38,929 nucleotides of DNA from Stenotrophomonas nitritireducens (GCF_001431425.1 NZ_LDJG01000032.1:1-38929), one strand, 5' to 3'. Shown: positions 1 through 8,133, counted from the first letter of the stretch. Numbers and translations: made by a program. Notes: generated by a model from the letters alone, not told the origin.

Positions 1-1
1 G

Positions 2-1120
2 TGGTGGGCGCTGTGGCTGGCGGCGGCGCGCTGGGGCGGCTGGACGATGCCCGAACTGGCGGTCCCCGCCGGCTGGCTGCATGCCTTCGTGATGCAGTAC
101 CTGGTGCTGCCCAGCTTCATCTTCGGCTTCCTGCTGACCGTGTTCCCGCGCTGGATGGGCCTGCCCGAACTGGAGCGCTGGCGCTACGTGCCGGTGGGCC
201 TGGGCCTGATGGGCGGGCAGCTGGCGATCCTGCTGGGCGCGGCCGGATGGCAGGCAGGGCTGACCGTCGGGCTGTGGATGGCGCTGGCCGGCTGGACCTC
301 GGCGCTGTTCACCCTGGGCCGGCTGCTGGCCGACGAGAAAGGCCGCACCTGGCACGCGCGCTCGTGCTTCGCCGGGCTGGTGCTGGGCTGGCTGGGGCTG
401 GCGATGTTCGCCGCCTTCATGCTCGGCGCCTCGCCCAGCTGGGCGTTCGCCAGCATCAAGCTCGGCGGCTTCGGCCTGCTGTTGCCGGTGTACGTGACCG
501 TGGCGCACCGCATGTTCCCGTTCTTCGCCGGCAATGTCGTGCCCGGCTACCGGCCGTGGCGGCCGCTGCCGTGGCTGGGCGCGGTCTGGGCACTGCTGCT
601 GGCGCACTTGGGCCTGGAACTGGTGCATGGCTACGCATGGCTGTGGCTGGCCGACGTGCCGCTGCTGCTGTTGACCGGCTGGGCGGTGTGGCGCTGGTGG
701 CCGCGCGGGCGCATGCCCGGCCTGCTGGCGGTGCTGTTCATCGGCACCGCGTGGCTGCCGGTCACCTTCGCGCTGTACCTGGTGCAGAGCGTCACCTACC
801 TGGCCAGCGGCGAATTCGTGCTGGGCCGCGCGCCGATGCATGCGCTGTTCATCGGCTTCTTCGGCAGCCTGCTGGTGGCGATGGTGACGCGGGTGACGCA
901 GGGCCATTCCGGGCGTGCGCTGGTTATGCCGAAGGTGGCTTGGTTCGCCTTCGGCCTGCTGCAGGCGGTGGCGGTGATGCGCATCGTCGCCGACATCGCG
1001 CCCGATGCCCTGGCATGGCAGGCGGCGGCCGCCTTCGGCTGGCTGCTGGCGCTGGCGCCGTGGGTGGCGCGGATCGGCCGGATCTACCTCGCGCCGCGCG
1101 CGGACGGGCGGCCGGGATGA
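2..1120 (+). CDS. nnrS: NnrS family membrane protein (5' end outside window)
   Basis: The reading frame is open from the window edge to a TGA at 1120, giving about 372 visible residues; NnrS proteins are usually near 400, so a few tens of N-terminal residues are missing. The protein is almost entirely hydrophobic with about 11-12 predicted membrane segments. The early GWLHAFVMQYL...FGFLLTVFPRWMGLPEL stretch is the typical NnrS start region (aromatic-H-A-x-x-M, then GFLLT-x-x-P-x-W-x-G). NnrS is a heme- and copper-containing inner-membrane protein that relieves nitrosative stress in denitrifiers. An internal ATG at 47 exists, but coding sequence continues upstream of it. The stop overlaps the next gene (ATGA at 1117-1120), suggesting translational coupling. 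Its place just upstream of nirK fits the family role. Confidence 0.88.
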   Translation, partial: WWALWLAAARWGGWTMPELAVPAGWLHAFVMQYLVLPSFIFGFLLTVFPRWMGLPELERWRYVPVGLGLMGGQLAILLGAAGWQAGLTVGLWMALAGWTSALFTLGRLLADEKGRTWHARSCFAGLVLGWLGLAMFAAFMLGASPSWAFASIKLGGFGLLLPVYVTVAHRMFPFFAGNVVPGYRPWRPLPWLGAVWALLLAHLGLELVHGYAWLWLADVPLLLLTGWAVWRWWPRGRMPGLLAVLFIGTAWLPVTFALYLVQSVTYLASGEFVLGRAPMHALFIGFFGSLLVAMVTRVTQGHSGRALVMPKVAWFAFGLLQAVAVMRIVADIAPDALAWQAAAAFGWLLALAPWVARIGRIYLAPRADGRPG

Positions 1121-1527
1121 GCGCGATGCTGGTCTTCTACCCCGACATCAAGCTGGTCCACATCAGCGCGGCGATGACCAGCGGCTCGCTGTTCGCGCTG
1201 CGGGCGCTGGCGCTGCTGGCCGGCATGCGCTGGCCGCGGTTGGGCGCGGTGCGCTACCTGAGCTACACCGTCGATACCGTGCTGCTGACCGCGGCAATGA
1301 TGCTGCTGACCATCCTGCCGGCCGGGCTGTTCGCCAACGGCTGGCTGTGGGCCAAGATCGCCTTCCTGCTGGCCTATGTCGGGCTGGGCATGGCCGCGTT
1401 CCGGCAGGGACGCGGTACGTTCGCGCGCGCGGTGCTGGTGGCCGCGGCGCTGCTGTGCTTCGCGCAGATCTACGGCATCGCGCGGGCGCATCACCCGCTG
1501 GGCTGGCTGCTGTGGCTGGGCAGCTAG
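1117..1527 (+). CDS. SirB2 family small membrane protein
   Basis: This 136-residue protein has four predicted transmembrane helices and the family-like start YPDIKLVHISAAMTSGSLFALR, with a histidine near residue 12. It resembles SirB2/YchQ proteins (named after an old Salmonella invasion-expression phenotype; biochemical function not settled). The ATG at 1117 overlaps the nnrS stop by four bases, so the two are probably translated together. Members of this family recur next to nnrS and nitrite-reductase genes, which suggests a link to NO metabolism or to heme/copper handling in the membrane, but that is inference. No truncation is seen. Confidence 0.75.
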   Translation: MSAMLVFYPDIKLVHISAAMTSGSLFALRALALLAGMRWPRLGAVRYLSYTVDTVLLTAAMMLLTILPAGLFANGWLWAKIAFLLAYVGLGMAAFRQGRGTFARAVLVAAALLCFAQIYGIARAHHPLGWLLWLGS

Positions 1528-1784
1528 ATCCGCCGCCGACGCTGCGCCTGGACCTGCGCGGCCTGCCGGCCCCGCAGCCGATGGAGCACATCCTCGCGCG
1601 CCTGCACACCCTGCAGCCGGGCCAGGTGCTGGTGGCGCTGACACCGCTGTATCCCGCGCCGCTGCTGCCGATGCTGGAGCAACTGGGCTTCGCCTGCGAT
1701 GCACGTGCCACCGACGACGGCGCCCGCCTGCTGATCTGCCGCGCGGCCGAGCGGCACCTGCTGGATGATCCGCCCGCCCCATGA
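1512..1784 (+). CDS. DUF2249 domain protein
   Basis: This is a small cytosolic protein of about 90 residues. Its core LRLDLRGLPAPQPMEHIL...L..LxPGQVLVALTPLYPAPLLPMLEQLGF is the DUF2249 pattern: a TusA-like fold whose members are common in denitrification gene clusters and whose function is unproven. Start choice is uncertain. Conserved sequence begins at about 1527, and the only standard start nearby in frame is GTG at 1512, inside the end of the SirB2-like gene and without a clear ribosome-binding site, so translation probably relies on coupling. The stop at 1782-1784 overlaps the ATG of the next gene at 1781. Unlike TusA, no conserved cysteine is seen in the Leu-Arg-Gly-Leu-Pro-Ala-Pro motif, where proline/alanine occupy that region. 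Confidence 0.72.
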   Translation: MAGQLDPPPTLRLDLRGLPAPQPMEHILARLHTLQPGQVLVALTPLYPAPLLPMLEQLGFACDARATDDGARLLICRAAERHLLDDPPAP

Positions 1785-3022
1785 GCGGGCTGGCCTTCGC
1801 CCAGGCGCCGCCGCCGTCGCATCCGCTGCGCTTCCTCGCCACCGCCCTGCTCTGGGGCGTGCTGGCCGGCGCGTGGCTGCTGGCCGGTGGCGGCGCCCTG
1901 CTGCTGTCCCTGCATGCGCCGGCCACCATCGCGCTGGCGCATGTCTTCGCCCTGGGGGTGCTCGGCAACGCGATGCTCGGCAGCCTGGTGCAGTTCCTGC
2001 CGGTGGCGGCAGGCAGCCCGGTGCCGTTGGCGCGCGGCGTCCCGCTGCTGCACATCGCATTCAACCTCGGCGTGGCCCTGCTGCTGCCGGCCATCGCGTG
2101 GCATGCGCCGGGCTGCGGCCTGGTCGCCGCGCCGTTGCTGCTCGGCACGTTGATGCTGTCCGCAGGCGCGGTGCTGGTCGCGGTGGCGCGCGGCAACGGT
2201 GCGCGGACGGTCCGCTGCGGCATCGGCCTGGCGGCAGCGGCGCTGCTGGCCGCGATCGGGCTGGGCGGCGCGCTGCTGGCGATGCGCCTGGGATGGCTGG
2301 CCCCGGCCCTGCCGCTCACCGGCCTGCACGCCGGCTTCGGCCTGCTGGGCTGGGTGCTCGGGCTGCTGGCCGCGGTAGGCAGCGTGGTCATGCCGATGCT
2401 GCAGGGCACGCGTCCGCTGCCGCCAGCGTGGCTGTGGGGCTGGCTGCTCCTGCTTGGCGGCGTGCTGCTGGTGGTGCTCGCCGAGGCCGTCGGCATCGCA
2501 CTGCCGATTCCGCTGGTGCGCACCCTGCCCGCCGTGCCGCTGCTGCTGTTCTCCGCCGCCGTCATCGCCATGCAGCTGCGTGCGCCGCACCGGCGTGGAA
2601 CCCTGTTGCGGCGCTTCTGGGCGCTGGGCGCGGTGGCGCTCGCCGGCGCGGCGCTGGCGATGCCGCTGCCCGGCAACGGCGTACTCGCCGGCGTGCTGGT
2701 GCTGGCGGTGGGCTTTCCCGCACTGATGCTGGGCATGCTGCTGGAGATCGCCGGCTTCCTGGCGTGGATGGAGCTGCGCCGGCGCATGCCCCGCGGCACG
2801 CGCGTGCCCGGTGTCGGCAGCCTTTCCGGCGAACCGCACAAGCGCCGCGCGTGGGAGCTGCATGCGCTCGCCGCGCTGGCCCTGGTCGCGGCCTGCCTGT
2901 GGCCGGAGCTGGCGCGGGCGGCCGGCGCGCTGGTGCTGCTGGCCTGGCTCCATGCCGCGTCCGCGCTGTGGCGCTGCTGGCGCTCGGCCATGGCCTGGCA
3001 GCCGCAGGCGCCCGCTGCATAG
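1781..3022 (+). CDS. Polytopic heme-copper-oxidase-I/NnrS-like membrane protein
   Basis: This 413-residue integral membrane protein has about 12 predicted helices. Three histidines lie in membrane contexts reminiscent of heme-copper oxidase subunit I and NnrS relatives: H54 in LAHVFALGVLGNAMLG, H91 in LLHIAFNLG and H182 in TGLHAGFGLLGW. I do not see the full six-histidine oxidase set, so it is unlikely to be an active cytochrome oxidase or NO reductase. The ATG overlaps the stop of the DUF2249 gene and closes a chain of four overlapping genes starting with nnrS. Genes like this are found near nir/nnrS loci. A role in heme/copper insertion or NO protection is inferred from context. The C-terminal half has a basic cytoplasmic stretch (about residues 335-360). 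Confidence 0.6.
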   Translation: MSGLAFAQAPPPSHPLRFLATALLWGVLAGAWLLAGGGALLLSLHAPATIALAHVFALGVLGNAMLGSLVQFLPVAAGSPVPLARGVPLLHIAFNLGVALLLPAIAWHAPGCGLVAAPLLLGTLMLSAGAVLVAVARGNGARTVRCGIGLAAAALLAAIGLGGALLAMRLGWLAPALPLTGLHAGFGLLGWVLGLLAAVGSVVMPMLQGTRPLPPAWLWGWLLLLGGVLLVVLAEAVGIALPIPLVRTLPAVPLLLFSAAVIAMQLRAPHRRGTLLRRFWALGAVALAGAALAMPLPGNGVLAGVLVLAVGFPALMLGMLLEIAGFLAWMELRRRMPRGTRVPGVGSLSGEPHKRRAWELHALAALALVAACLWPELARAAGALVLLAWLHAASALWRCWRSAMAWQPQAPAA

Positions 3023-3040
3023 CCCGTCCGCGGCGACCCT

Positions 3041-3054
3041 TTGACATTAGTCAA
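3041..3054. promoter_or_regulatory. Distal FNR/DNR-type box
   Basis: The sequence TTGACATTAGTCAA is a perfect inverted repeat (TTGAC-N4-GTCAA), differing from the FNR/DNR consensus TTGAT-N4-ATCAA only by a symmetric change. It is centred 60 bp upstream of the second box and 18 bp downstream of the preceding stop codon. Confidence 0.7.
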
Positions 3055-3100
3055 GCAGCGCGCTGTTGCCCGGTTTTCGCGCCTTTCCGGCGGCCACGGA

Positions 3101-3114
3101 TTGATCAGGATCAA
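3101..3114. promoter_or_regulatory. Proximal FNR/DNR box of the nirK promoter
   Basis: TTGATCAGGATCAA matches the FNR/DNR consensus TTGAT-N4-ATCAA in every position. If it is a class II activator site centred at -41.5, transcription would start near 3149 and the -10 element would fall at about 3137-3142 (GAACAT, a weak match, as usual for activated promoters). That start lies downstream of the ATG at 3141, which supports the ATG at 3180 as the nirK start. Confidence 0.85.
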
Positions 3115-3179
3115 CGCTGCGCCAGGGGGCGGCCGGGAACATGAACCCATCGGCCAAAGGCCATTCACGGGAAAGTGTC

Positions 3180-4253
3180 ATGAAGCGCCTGCAACACCCG
3201 CTCGTCGCCTGCGCACTCGCCGGCGCCATCGCCGCCGCCTTCGCCGGCAATGCCTTCGCGGCGAAGAAGCCCGCCGCCGAAGCGCCCATGGAAACGATCC
3301 AGGCCGTGCTGACCGCGCCGCCGTTCGCACCGCCGCCGATCACGCGCAAGACGCCGGCCCACGTCGTCGTCGACCTGGAAATGGTCGAGAAGAACATGCG
3401 CATGGCCGACGGCGTTGACTACAACTTCTGGACCTTCGGCGGCACGGTGCCGGGCAGCTTCATCCGCGTGCGCAAGGGCGACACGGTGGAGTTCAAGTTG
3501 AAGAACCACCACAGCTCGCACTTCTCGCACAACATCGACCTGCATGCCGTCACCGGCCAGGGCGGTGGCGCCGAGGCCACGTTCACGCTGCCGGGCAAGG
3601 AAACGCAGTTCACCTTCAAGGCGCTCAACCCGGGCCTGTACATCTACCACTGCGCGATGGCGCCGGTGGGCATGCACATCGCCAACGGCATGTACGGCCT
3701 GATCCTGGTCGAGCCGGAGGAAGGCCTGGAGCCGGTGGACAAGGAGTTCTACGTGGTGCAGGGCGACTTCTACACCGAAGGCGCGCACGGCGAACCGGGC
3801 CTGCAGCCCTTCAGCCTGGAGAAGGCCATCGACGAACACCCGACCTACGTGGTGTTCAACGGTTCGGTCGATTCGCTGCAGGGCGACAAGGCGCTCACGG
3901 CCAAGGCCGGCGAGAAGATCCGCATCTTCGTCGGCAACGGCGGCCCCAACCTGGTGTCCAGCTTCCACGTCATCGGCGAGATCTTCGACAAGGTCTATAC
4001 CGAGGGCGGCACGAAGTACCAGGAGAACGTGCAGACCACGCTGGTCCCGGCCGGTGGTTCGGCCATCGTCGAGTTCAAGGCCGACGTGCCCGGCAACTTC
4101 GTGCTGGTGGACCACAGCATCTTCCGCACCTTCCACAAGGGCTCGCTGGGCATCCTCAAGGTCGAGGGCGAGAAGAACCCGGAAATCTACACCGGCCAGC
4201 AGCACGACATCGACTACAAGGAAGGCGTGCCGCAGGGCAGCCAGTACAAGTAA
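3180..4253 (+). CDS. nirK: Copper-containing nitrite reductase (class II, AniA-like)
   Basis: This periplasmic enzyme reduces nitrite to nitric oxide. The 357-residue protein starts with a Sec signal peptide ending near AFA (about residue 27), followed by two cupredoxin domains. The metal ligands are visible: type 1 copper H117, C158, H166 and M171; type 2 copper H122, H157 and H312; the catalytic-pocket residues are D120 and H263. The stretch [18 protein letters not shown] has the tight spacing of Neisseria AniA-type class II enzymes rather than the longer class I loop. I chose ATG 3180 because it gives a clean signal peptide and lies after the predicted transcription start; ATG 3141 would add a charged 13-residue extension. 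Two FNR/DNR boxes lie upstream, and nirV follows after 15 bases. Confidence 0.97.
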   Translation: MKRLQHPLVACALAGAIAAAFAGNAFAAKKPAAEAPMETIQAVLTAPPFAPPPITRKTPAHVVVDLEMVEKNMRMADGVDYNFWTFGGTVPGSFIRVRKGDTVEFKLKNHHSSHFSHNIDLHAVTGQGGGAEATFTLPGKETQFTFKALNPGLYIYHCAMAPVGMHIANGMYGLILVEPEEGLEPVDKEFYVVQGDFYTEGAHGEPGLQPFSLEKAIDEHPTYVVFNGSVDSLQGDKALTAKAGEKIRIFVGNGGPNLVSSFHVIGEIFDKVYTEGGTKYQENVQTTLVPAGGSAIVEFKADVPGNFVLVDHSIFRTFHKGSLGILKVEGEKNPEIYTGQQHDIDYKEGVPQGSQYK

Positions 4254-4268
4254 ACGAGGCCAACGCAG

Positions 4269-5036
4269 ATGGAACGCACGCTCCTCCTGTTGCTGCTCCT
4301 GGCACCGGCCGCGGCCGGTGCCATGGAGGCCGATGCCGGCTACCGCGACATTCCCGGCGGAGCGTTCCGTTCCTCCGTGCGTTTCGAGGAGACGTCCGCC
4401 ACGCAGAGCGTGGCGGCTTTCTCGCTGATGGCACGCCCGGTCAGCAACGCGCAGTTCGCCGCGTTCCTGGCGCGCAACCCGCAGTGGCGGCGCGACCGGG
4501 TGCCGGCGATCTTCTCCAGTCCCGGTTACCTCGGCCACTGGGCGCGGCCCGATGCGCCCGGCGAAGGCCTCGACCCGCAGGCGCCGGTGACCCACGTCAA
4601 CTGGTACGCGGCCGACGCCTACTGCCGTGCGGAACAGGCGCGCCTGCCGACCTTCCTCGAATGGGAATACGCAGCCGCGGCCGATGCCACCCGCCGCGAC
4701 GCGCGCGGCGACCGCGCCTGGCGCCTGCGCCAGGTCAACGACGGCACGCCACGCGCGCCCGACGCCGCCGCCGGCGCGCCCGCCAATGTCCACGGCGTCC
4801 ACGGCCTGCACGGCGCGTACTGGGAATGGAGCGAGGACTTCGCCTCGCTGCTGGCCGACAGCGACCGCCGCGGCCAGGACGACGGCGACGCACTGCGCTA
4901 CTGCGGCGCCAGCGCCATGGCCTTCAACGACCCGGGCGACTACGGCGTGGTCAAGCGCTTCGTGCTGCTGTCCGCGCTGCAACCCGGCGCCACCCTGGGC
5001 AATCTCGGTTTCCGCTGCGCAAGGAGCCAGCCATGA
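4269..5036 (+). CDS. nirV: NirV-like formylglycine-generating-enzyme (SUMF1) family protein
   Basis: This 255-residue exported protein has a leucine-rich signal peptide ending near AAAGA (about residue 17). The rest is a SUMF1/FGE-type domain: IPGGAFR near the start, VSNAQFAAFL, PVTHVNWYAADAYCRAEQARLPTFLEWEYAA in the middle, GAYWEWSEDF, and the closing LGFRCAR. NirV is encoded directly after nirK in several denitrifiers (first noted in Rhodobacter sphaeroides 2.4.3); its role in nitrite-reductase maturation or function is not established. The paired cysteines that make FGE an oxidase are not evident, so it is probably not a sulfatase-modifying enzyme. The stop overlaps the Sco ATG. Confidence 0.88.
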   Translation: MERTLLLLLLLAPAAAGAMEADAGYRDIPGGAFRSSVRFEETSATQSVAAFSLMARPVSNAQFAAFLARNPQWRRDRVPAIFSSPGYLGHWARPDAPGEGLDPQAPVTHVNWYAADAYCRAEQARLPTFLEWEYAAAADATRRDARGDRAWRLRQVNDGTPRAPDAAAGAPANVHGVHGLHGAYWEWSEDFASLLADSDRRGQDDGDALRYCGASAMAFNDPGDYGVVKRFVLLSALQPGATLGNLGFRCARSQP

Positions 5037-5629
5037 ACAGACCCTTCGCTTTCCTGCTGCTCGGCCTGGCGCTGGGCATGTCTCCCGCGCTGCATGCCGC
5101 CGATGCGCCAACCACGCCGGCGGCGGCCCTGCCCGGCCAGTCGCTGTACCACCTGCAGGTCGCGCTCACCGACCAGCACGGACGATCCGTGCCATGGACG
5201 TCGCTGCGCGGCCGCCCGCAGCTGGTGTCGATGTTCTACGGCAACTGCCACCTGATGTGCCCGCTGATCATCGAGAACGCCAAGGCCGTGCAGAAGCAGT
5301 TGCCGGCCGACCAGCGCGCGCGCCTGGACGTGGACATGCTCACCCTCGACCCGGCGCGCGACACGCCCGCCGCGCTGGCCGAGATCGCGCAGCGCCACCG
5401 CGCCCCCGACGACTGGCGCTTCCTGCGCCCGGCCGAAGGCGACGTACGCGCCCTCGCCAACCTGCTGGACGTGCACTACCGCTTCCGCGAGGACGGCAGC
5501 ATCAACCACACCAGCGTGCTGGTGCTGCTCGACGCCGAAGGCCGCGTGCGTGCGCGCAGCGAGGTGCAGGGCATGGTTCCGGACCCGGAGCTGGTCGCCG
5601 CCATCGAGGCGGTACTGGGCGGGCGCTGA
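5033..5629 (+). CDS. Sco1/SenC family copper chaperone
   Basis: This 198-residue thioredoxin-fold protein is exported by a signal peptide ending near ALHA (about residue 22). The copper site is complete: C72 and C76 in NCHLMCPL, plus H159 in INHTS. Sco proteins deliver copper to cytochrome oxidases, and some act on other periplasmic copper enzymes. Here the gene overlaps nirV (ATGA at 5033-5036) and has a strong AAGGAG at 5021-5026, so it most likely belongs to the nirK operon and serves copper loading of nitrite reductase. Length is normal for the family. Confidence 0.92.
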   Translation: MNRPFAFLLLGLALGMSPALHAADAPTTPAAALPGQSLYHLQVALTDQHGRSVPWTSLRGRPQLVSMFYGNCHLMCPLIIENAKAVQKQLPADQRARLDVDMLTLDPARDTPAALAEIAQRHRAPDDWRFLRPAEGDVRALANLLDVHYRFREDGSINHTSVLVLLDAEGRVRARSEVQGMVPDPELVAAIEAVLGGR

Positions 5630-5680
5630 ACCCACCTCCATGGCAGTTCGTCCGGCACCGCGAAGCGGCGCCGGAACGCC

Positions 5681-6727
5681 TCATTCCCCCGCGCACTGCG
5701 TTTGCCGCTGCGGGCTCCAGCCCGCCGCCAGCCATGCCAGCGACTGCCGGCGCCTGCATTCGTCCAGCGGAAGAAAGGCCTCCTGCGCCGCGACGATCGC
5801 CTGTCCGGCATCGCTCAGCAGGAAGGCCGCGAACCGCGCCATGACCGGGTCGATGCGGCCCCGGGCATCGCGCGGCAGCAGCAGGTCCACCGTCCGCGCG
5901 AGCGGATAGCGCCCGGATGCCACCGATTCGCGGTCCGGCACGACCGGCGCGGCGCCCGGATGTGGCGCGATCGGCAGCGCACGCGTGCCTGGCAATAGAT
6001 GTCCCAGCCCGGTGAATGCGATCGCCTGGGGATCGGCCGCCACGCGCTGCACATTGTCCGACTCATCGCCGCTGTCCGGCGCGGCCCGCCAACCGCGTGC
6101 GCCTGCCGGGCGCGCGAAGACATGGCGCCGCAGGAACAACGCGCGCGCCGATTCCTCCGCCTGCCACGCACCGCCTCCGGCAAGACGGATCGGCCGCCCG
6201 CTCCACGCCTGCACACCCAGTTGCTCCCAGCGCGAGATATCCGCGCCGCCTTCGGCGAACACCGCTTCCAGCTGGGCAAGATCCAGCGATGGCAGCGGGT
6301 TGGAGACGTGCACGACCACCGCGACCGGATCGACATGGCCGAACCGGTTCCAGCTGCCGCCGGCGACGGGAAGCCGCAGCGGTTCGCCGCCGCCATGGTG
6401 GTGGCCGAAGGTGGCCAGGTCCGCCTCGGCGAGGTCGCGGGTCAGGAAGGCGAAATCCAGGGCGCCGCGCAGGAAGCCGGCCAACTGCGGATCCAGTCGT
6501 CCCTGCGGTGGTCCATAGGGCTGCGGATAGGCGACAGCAGCCTCCGGCTGCGCGGCCGCGAATCCATCGCGCCAGGCCCCGGCCAGTGCGCCGAGCACGA
6601 CCGGAACACTGCCGCAGCGCAGTTGCCGCGCCGCCTCCGCGGCGGGTGCGCACGCGGCCGCGACACTGCCCGGCAGGAGCGCGGACAGCAGCACCAGCCA
6701 CGTCGGCACAGCACCCGCGCGCTTCAT
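5681..6727 (-). CDS. PstS-like periplasmic substrate-binding protein
   Basis: This 348-residue exported protein has a signal peptide ending near SVAAA (about residue 25). It has the PBP-like/PstS fold pattern: a CGS...VPVVLGALAGAW start, a LAGFLRGALDFAFLTRDL ligand-loop region, VDPVAVVVHVSNPLPSLDLAQLEAVF, and a C-terminal SVASGRYPLAR...FAAFLLSDAGQAIVAAQEAFLPL. It is paralogous to the protein at 24239-25372, with the same motif order. No PstABC genes are nearby, so it is not an ordinary phosphate ABC transporter component. It starts three bases after cytochrome b561 ends, indicating co-transcription. Its ligand is unknown. Its 3' end faces the Sco gene, with about 50 bases between them. Confidence 0.78.
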   Translation of the reverse strand: MKRAGAVPTWLVLLSALLPGSVAAACAPAAEAARQLRCGSVPVVLGALAGAWRDGFAAAQPEAAVAYPQPYGPPQGRLDPQLAGFLRGALDFAFLTRDLAEADLATFGHHHGGGEPLRLPVAGGSWNRFGHVDPVAVVVHVSNPLPSLDLAQLEAVFAEGGADISRWEQLGVQAWSGRPIRLAGGGAWQAEESARALFLRRHVFARPAGARGWRAAPDSGDESDNVQRVAADPQAIAFTGLGHLLPGTRALPIAPHPGAAPVVPDRESVASGRYPLARTVDLLLPRDARGRIDPVMARFAAFLLSDAGQAIVAAQEAFLPLDECRRRQSLAWLAAGWSPQRQTQCAGE

Positions 6728-6730
6728 CCG

Positions 6731-7306
6731 CTACGCGCCGCGCGCATCGGCAGGCGCGGCGCCGGCACGGCGCCTGCCGGCGGGCAGCATCCGCCGCAGC
6801 GTGTTGTCCTTCAGCACGTAGTGGTGCACCAGTGCGGCCAACGCATGCGCACCGATCAGGAAATAGCCGAACGTACCGATGGTCTGGTGCACTTCTTCCA
6901 GCGTGCCGGCGAACGGCTTGTCCGGCGCCATCAGCGGCGGCAGGACCAGGCCGAAGAAAGGCACCGGCTTGCCGGCCGCGCTCAGCACCAGCCAGCCCAT
7001 CAGCGGCTGGACGATCATGAAGGCATACAGCAGCGCATGGACCGACGTGGCCGCCCAGCGCTGCCAGGCCGGCGGCGCCGGGACGATGGCCGGTGCGGGC
7101 GTCAGCGTGCGGACGAGCAGCCGCACCCACACCAGCGCGAAGATCAACATTCCGATGGAGAAGTGCAGGCTCTTCATCAGATCGCGCGGCGGCGTGCCCC
7201 TGTCGAAGATCACGCGCAGTTCGATGGTGGCGTAGGTCAGCACGAACAGCAGCAGCATCAGCCAGTGCAGCACGATCGACCCGCGGTTGTATGTTTCGTT
7301 CTTCAT
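6731..7306 (-). CDS. Cytochrome b561 family protein
   Basis: This 191-residue inner-membrane diheme cytochrome has four predicted helices. The four heme-ligand histidines are in place at H14, H48, H140 and H154, matching the spacing in E. coli CybB. Such proteins move electrons between the quinone pool and periplasmic partners; some act as superoxide:ubiquinone oxidoreductases. An AGGAG lies about nine bases before the ATG. The PstS-like gene follows after three bases, and the barrel-like gene is 69 bases upstream on the same strand. A basic, Ala-rich C-terminal tail (from about residue 171) is cytoplasmic. Confidence 0.9.
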   Translation of the reverse strand: MKNETYNRGSIVLHWLMLLLFVLTYATIELRVIFDRGTPPRDLMKSLHFSIGMLIFALVWVRLLVRTLTPAPAIVPAPPAWQRWAATSVHALLYAFMIVQPLMGWLVLSAAGKPVPFFGLVLPPLMAPDKPFAGTLEEVHQTIGTFGYFLIGAHALAALVHHYVLKDNTLRRMLPAGRRRAGAAPADARGA

Positions 7307-7375
7307 GGGTTCCAGCTCCTGTTTTTGGCAACGGTCCGGCAGCGGGCATGACCGGCCCGCCTTGCCGTGGAAGTT

Positions 7376-8122
7376 CTAGTTGAAGGCGTACTCGAAGCCG
7401 ACGCGGACGGAGTGTTCGTCGTCGGCGCTGCGCCGCCGGCTGCGGCCGAGCGCGCCGAACACGAGCAGGCGCGGCGAATGCTCCCGGCGGAAGCCGAGGC
7501 TGCCGCGCCGGAACGCCTCGGTCGGGCCCGGTGCTTCGTGCAGCAGTTCCAGGCCCAGCCACAGCGCCGGCGCGGTTTCGCATTCGACCAGTGCGCCCGC
7601 GCTCCAGCCTGCGTCTTCCCCTGGCGTTTTCACCCATGCCAGCCGTGCTGTCGCCAACATCCGCTCCTGCTGCCGGCTCACCCGCAGCGGCACGGCGATG
7701 TCCGTGCCCTCGCCGCCCATCCCGGCCGAGCGGCTGCCCGTGGGCAGCACGATTTCCGGCTCGACCGCCCAGTCGAGGGAAGCCGGCAGCACATCGGGCA
7801 ATTCCCATTTCAGCGCCAGCTTCATGTCGTGGCTGCCATGCAGGCGATGCCCGCCGTGGCCGTCGGCAACGCCGTAGCCGGTACCCGGCGCCGCCTCCAT
7901 GCCGGGTGCGAATTCCCAGCCCACCCCCAGCGCGGGGCGGCTCCAGTGCACGTCGTGGCTGGCGCGGGCGCGGATGGACTGCGCCTTCACCTTGAAGCCG
8001 CTGCCGGCCCCTGTACCCCCGATCTCATACGCCCTGGCGGCAGCCCGCTCCGCCGCGCACAGGCATCCACGGTGGCGTCCCCATGGCATACCGGTGCGGA
8101 AAACACCTGACACAGTCCTCAT
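7376..8122 (-). CDS. Putative secreted/outer-membrane beta-barrel protein
   Basis: This 248-residue protein has alternating hydrophobic/polar strands, aromatic residues at strand ends and the pattern VGWEFAPG...MKLALKWELPD...VEPEIVLPTGS, resembling small outer-membrane barrels of unknown role. The chosen ATG at 8122 has a GAGG about ten bases upstream. The N-terminus is odd: no clean signal peptide is visible before the likely mature start ARAYEIGG; only a short basic stretch with two cysteines (GCLCAAERAAARA) precedes it. The C-terminus ends EYAFN rather than a terminal Phe. Either the start region has diverged or mutated, or the protein is exported differently. It lies between the kinase and cytochrome b561 genes on the same strand. 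Substrate and role are unknown. Confidence 0.55.
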   Translation of the reverse strand: MRTVSGVFRTGMPWGRHRGCLCAAERAAARAYEIGGTGAGSGFKVKAQSIRARASHDVHWSRPALGVGWEFAPGMEAAPGTGYGVADGHGGHRLHGSHDMKLALKWELPDVLPASLDWAVEPEIVLPTGSRSAGMGGEGTDIAVPLRVSRQQERMLATARLAWVKTPGEDAGWSAGALVECETAPALWLGLELLHEAPGPTEAFRRGSLGFRREHSPRLLVFGALGRSRRRSADDEHSVRVGFEYAFN

Positions 8123-8133
8123 GATCACACTGC

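Noticed and set aside
1084..3168. Long minus-strand open frames opposite the nnrS-associated genes
   Set aside because: Low-complexity Ala/Arg/Pro/Gln composition, no start signal, and full overlap with convincing plus-strand membrane-protein genes.
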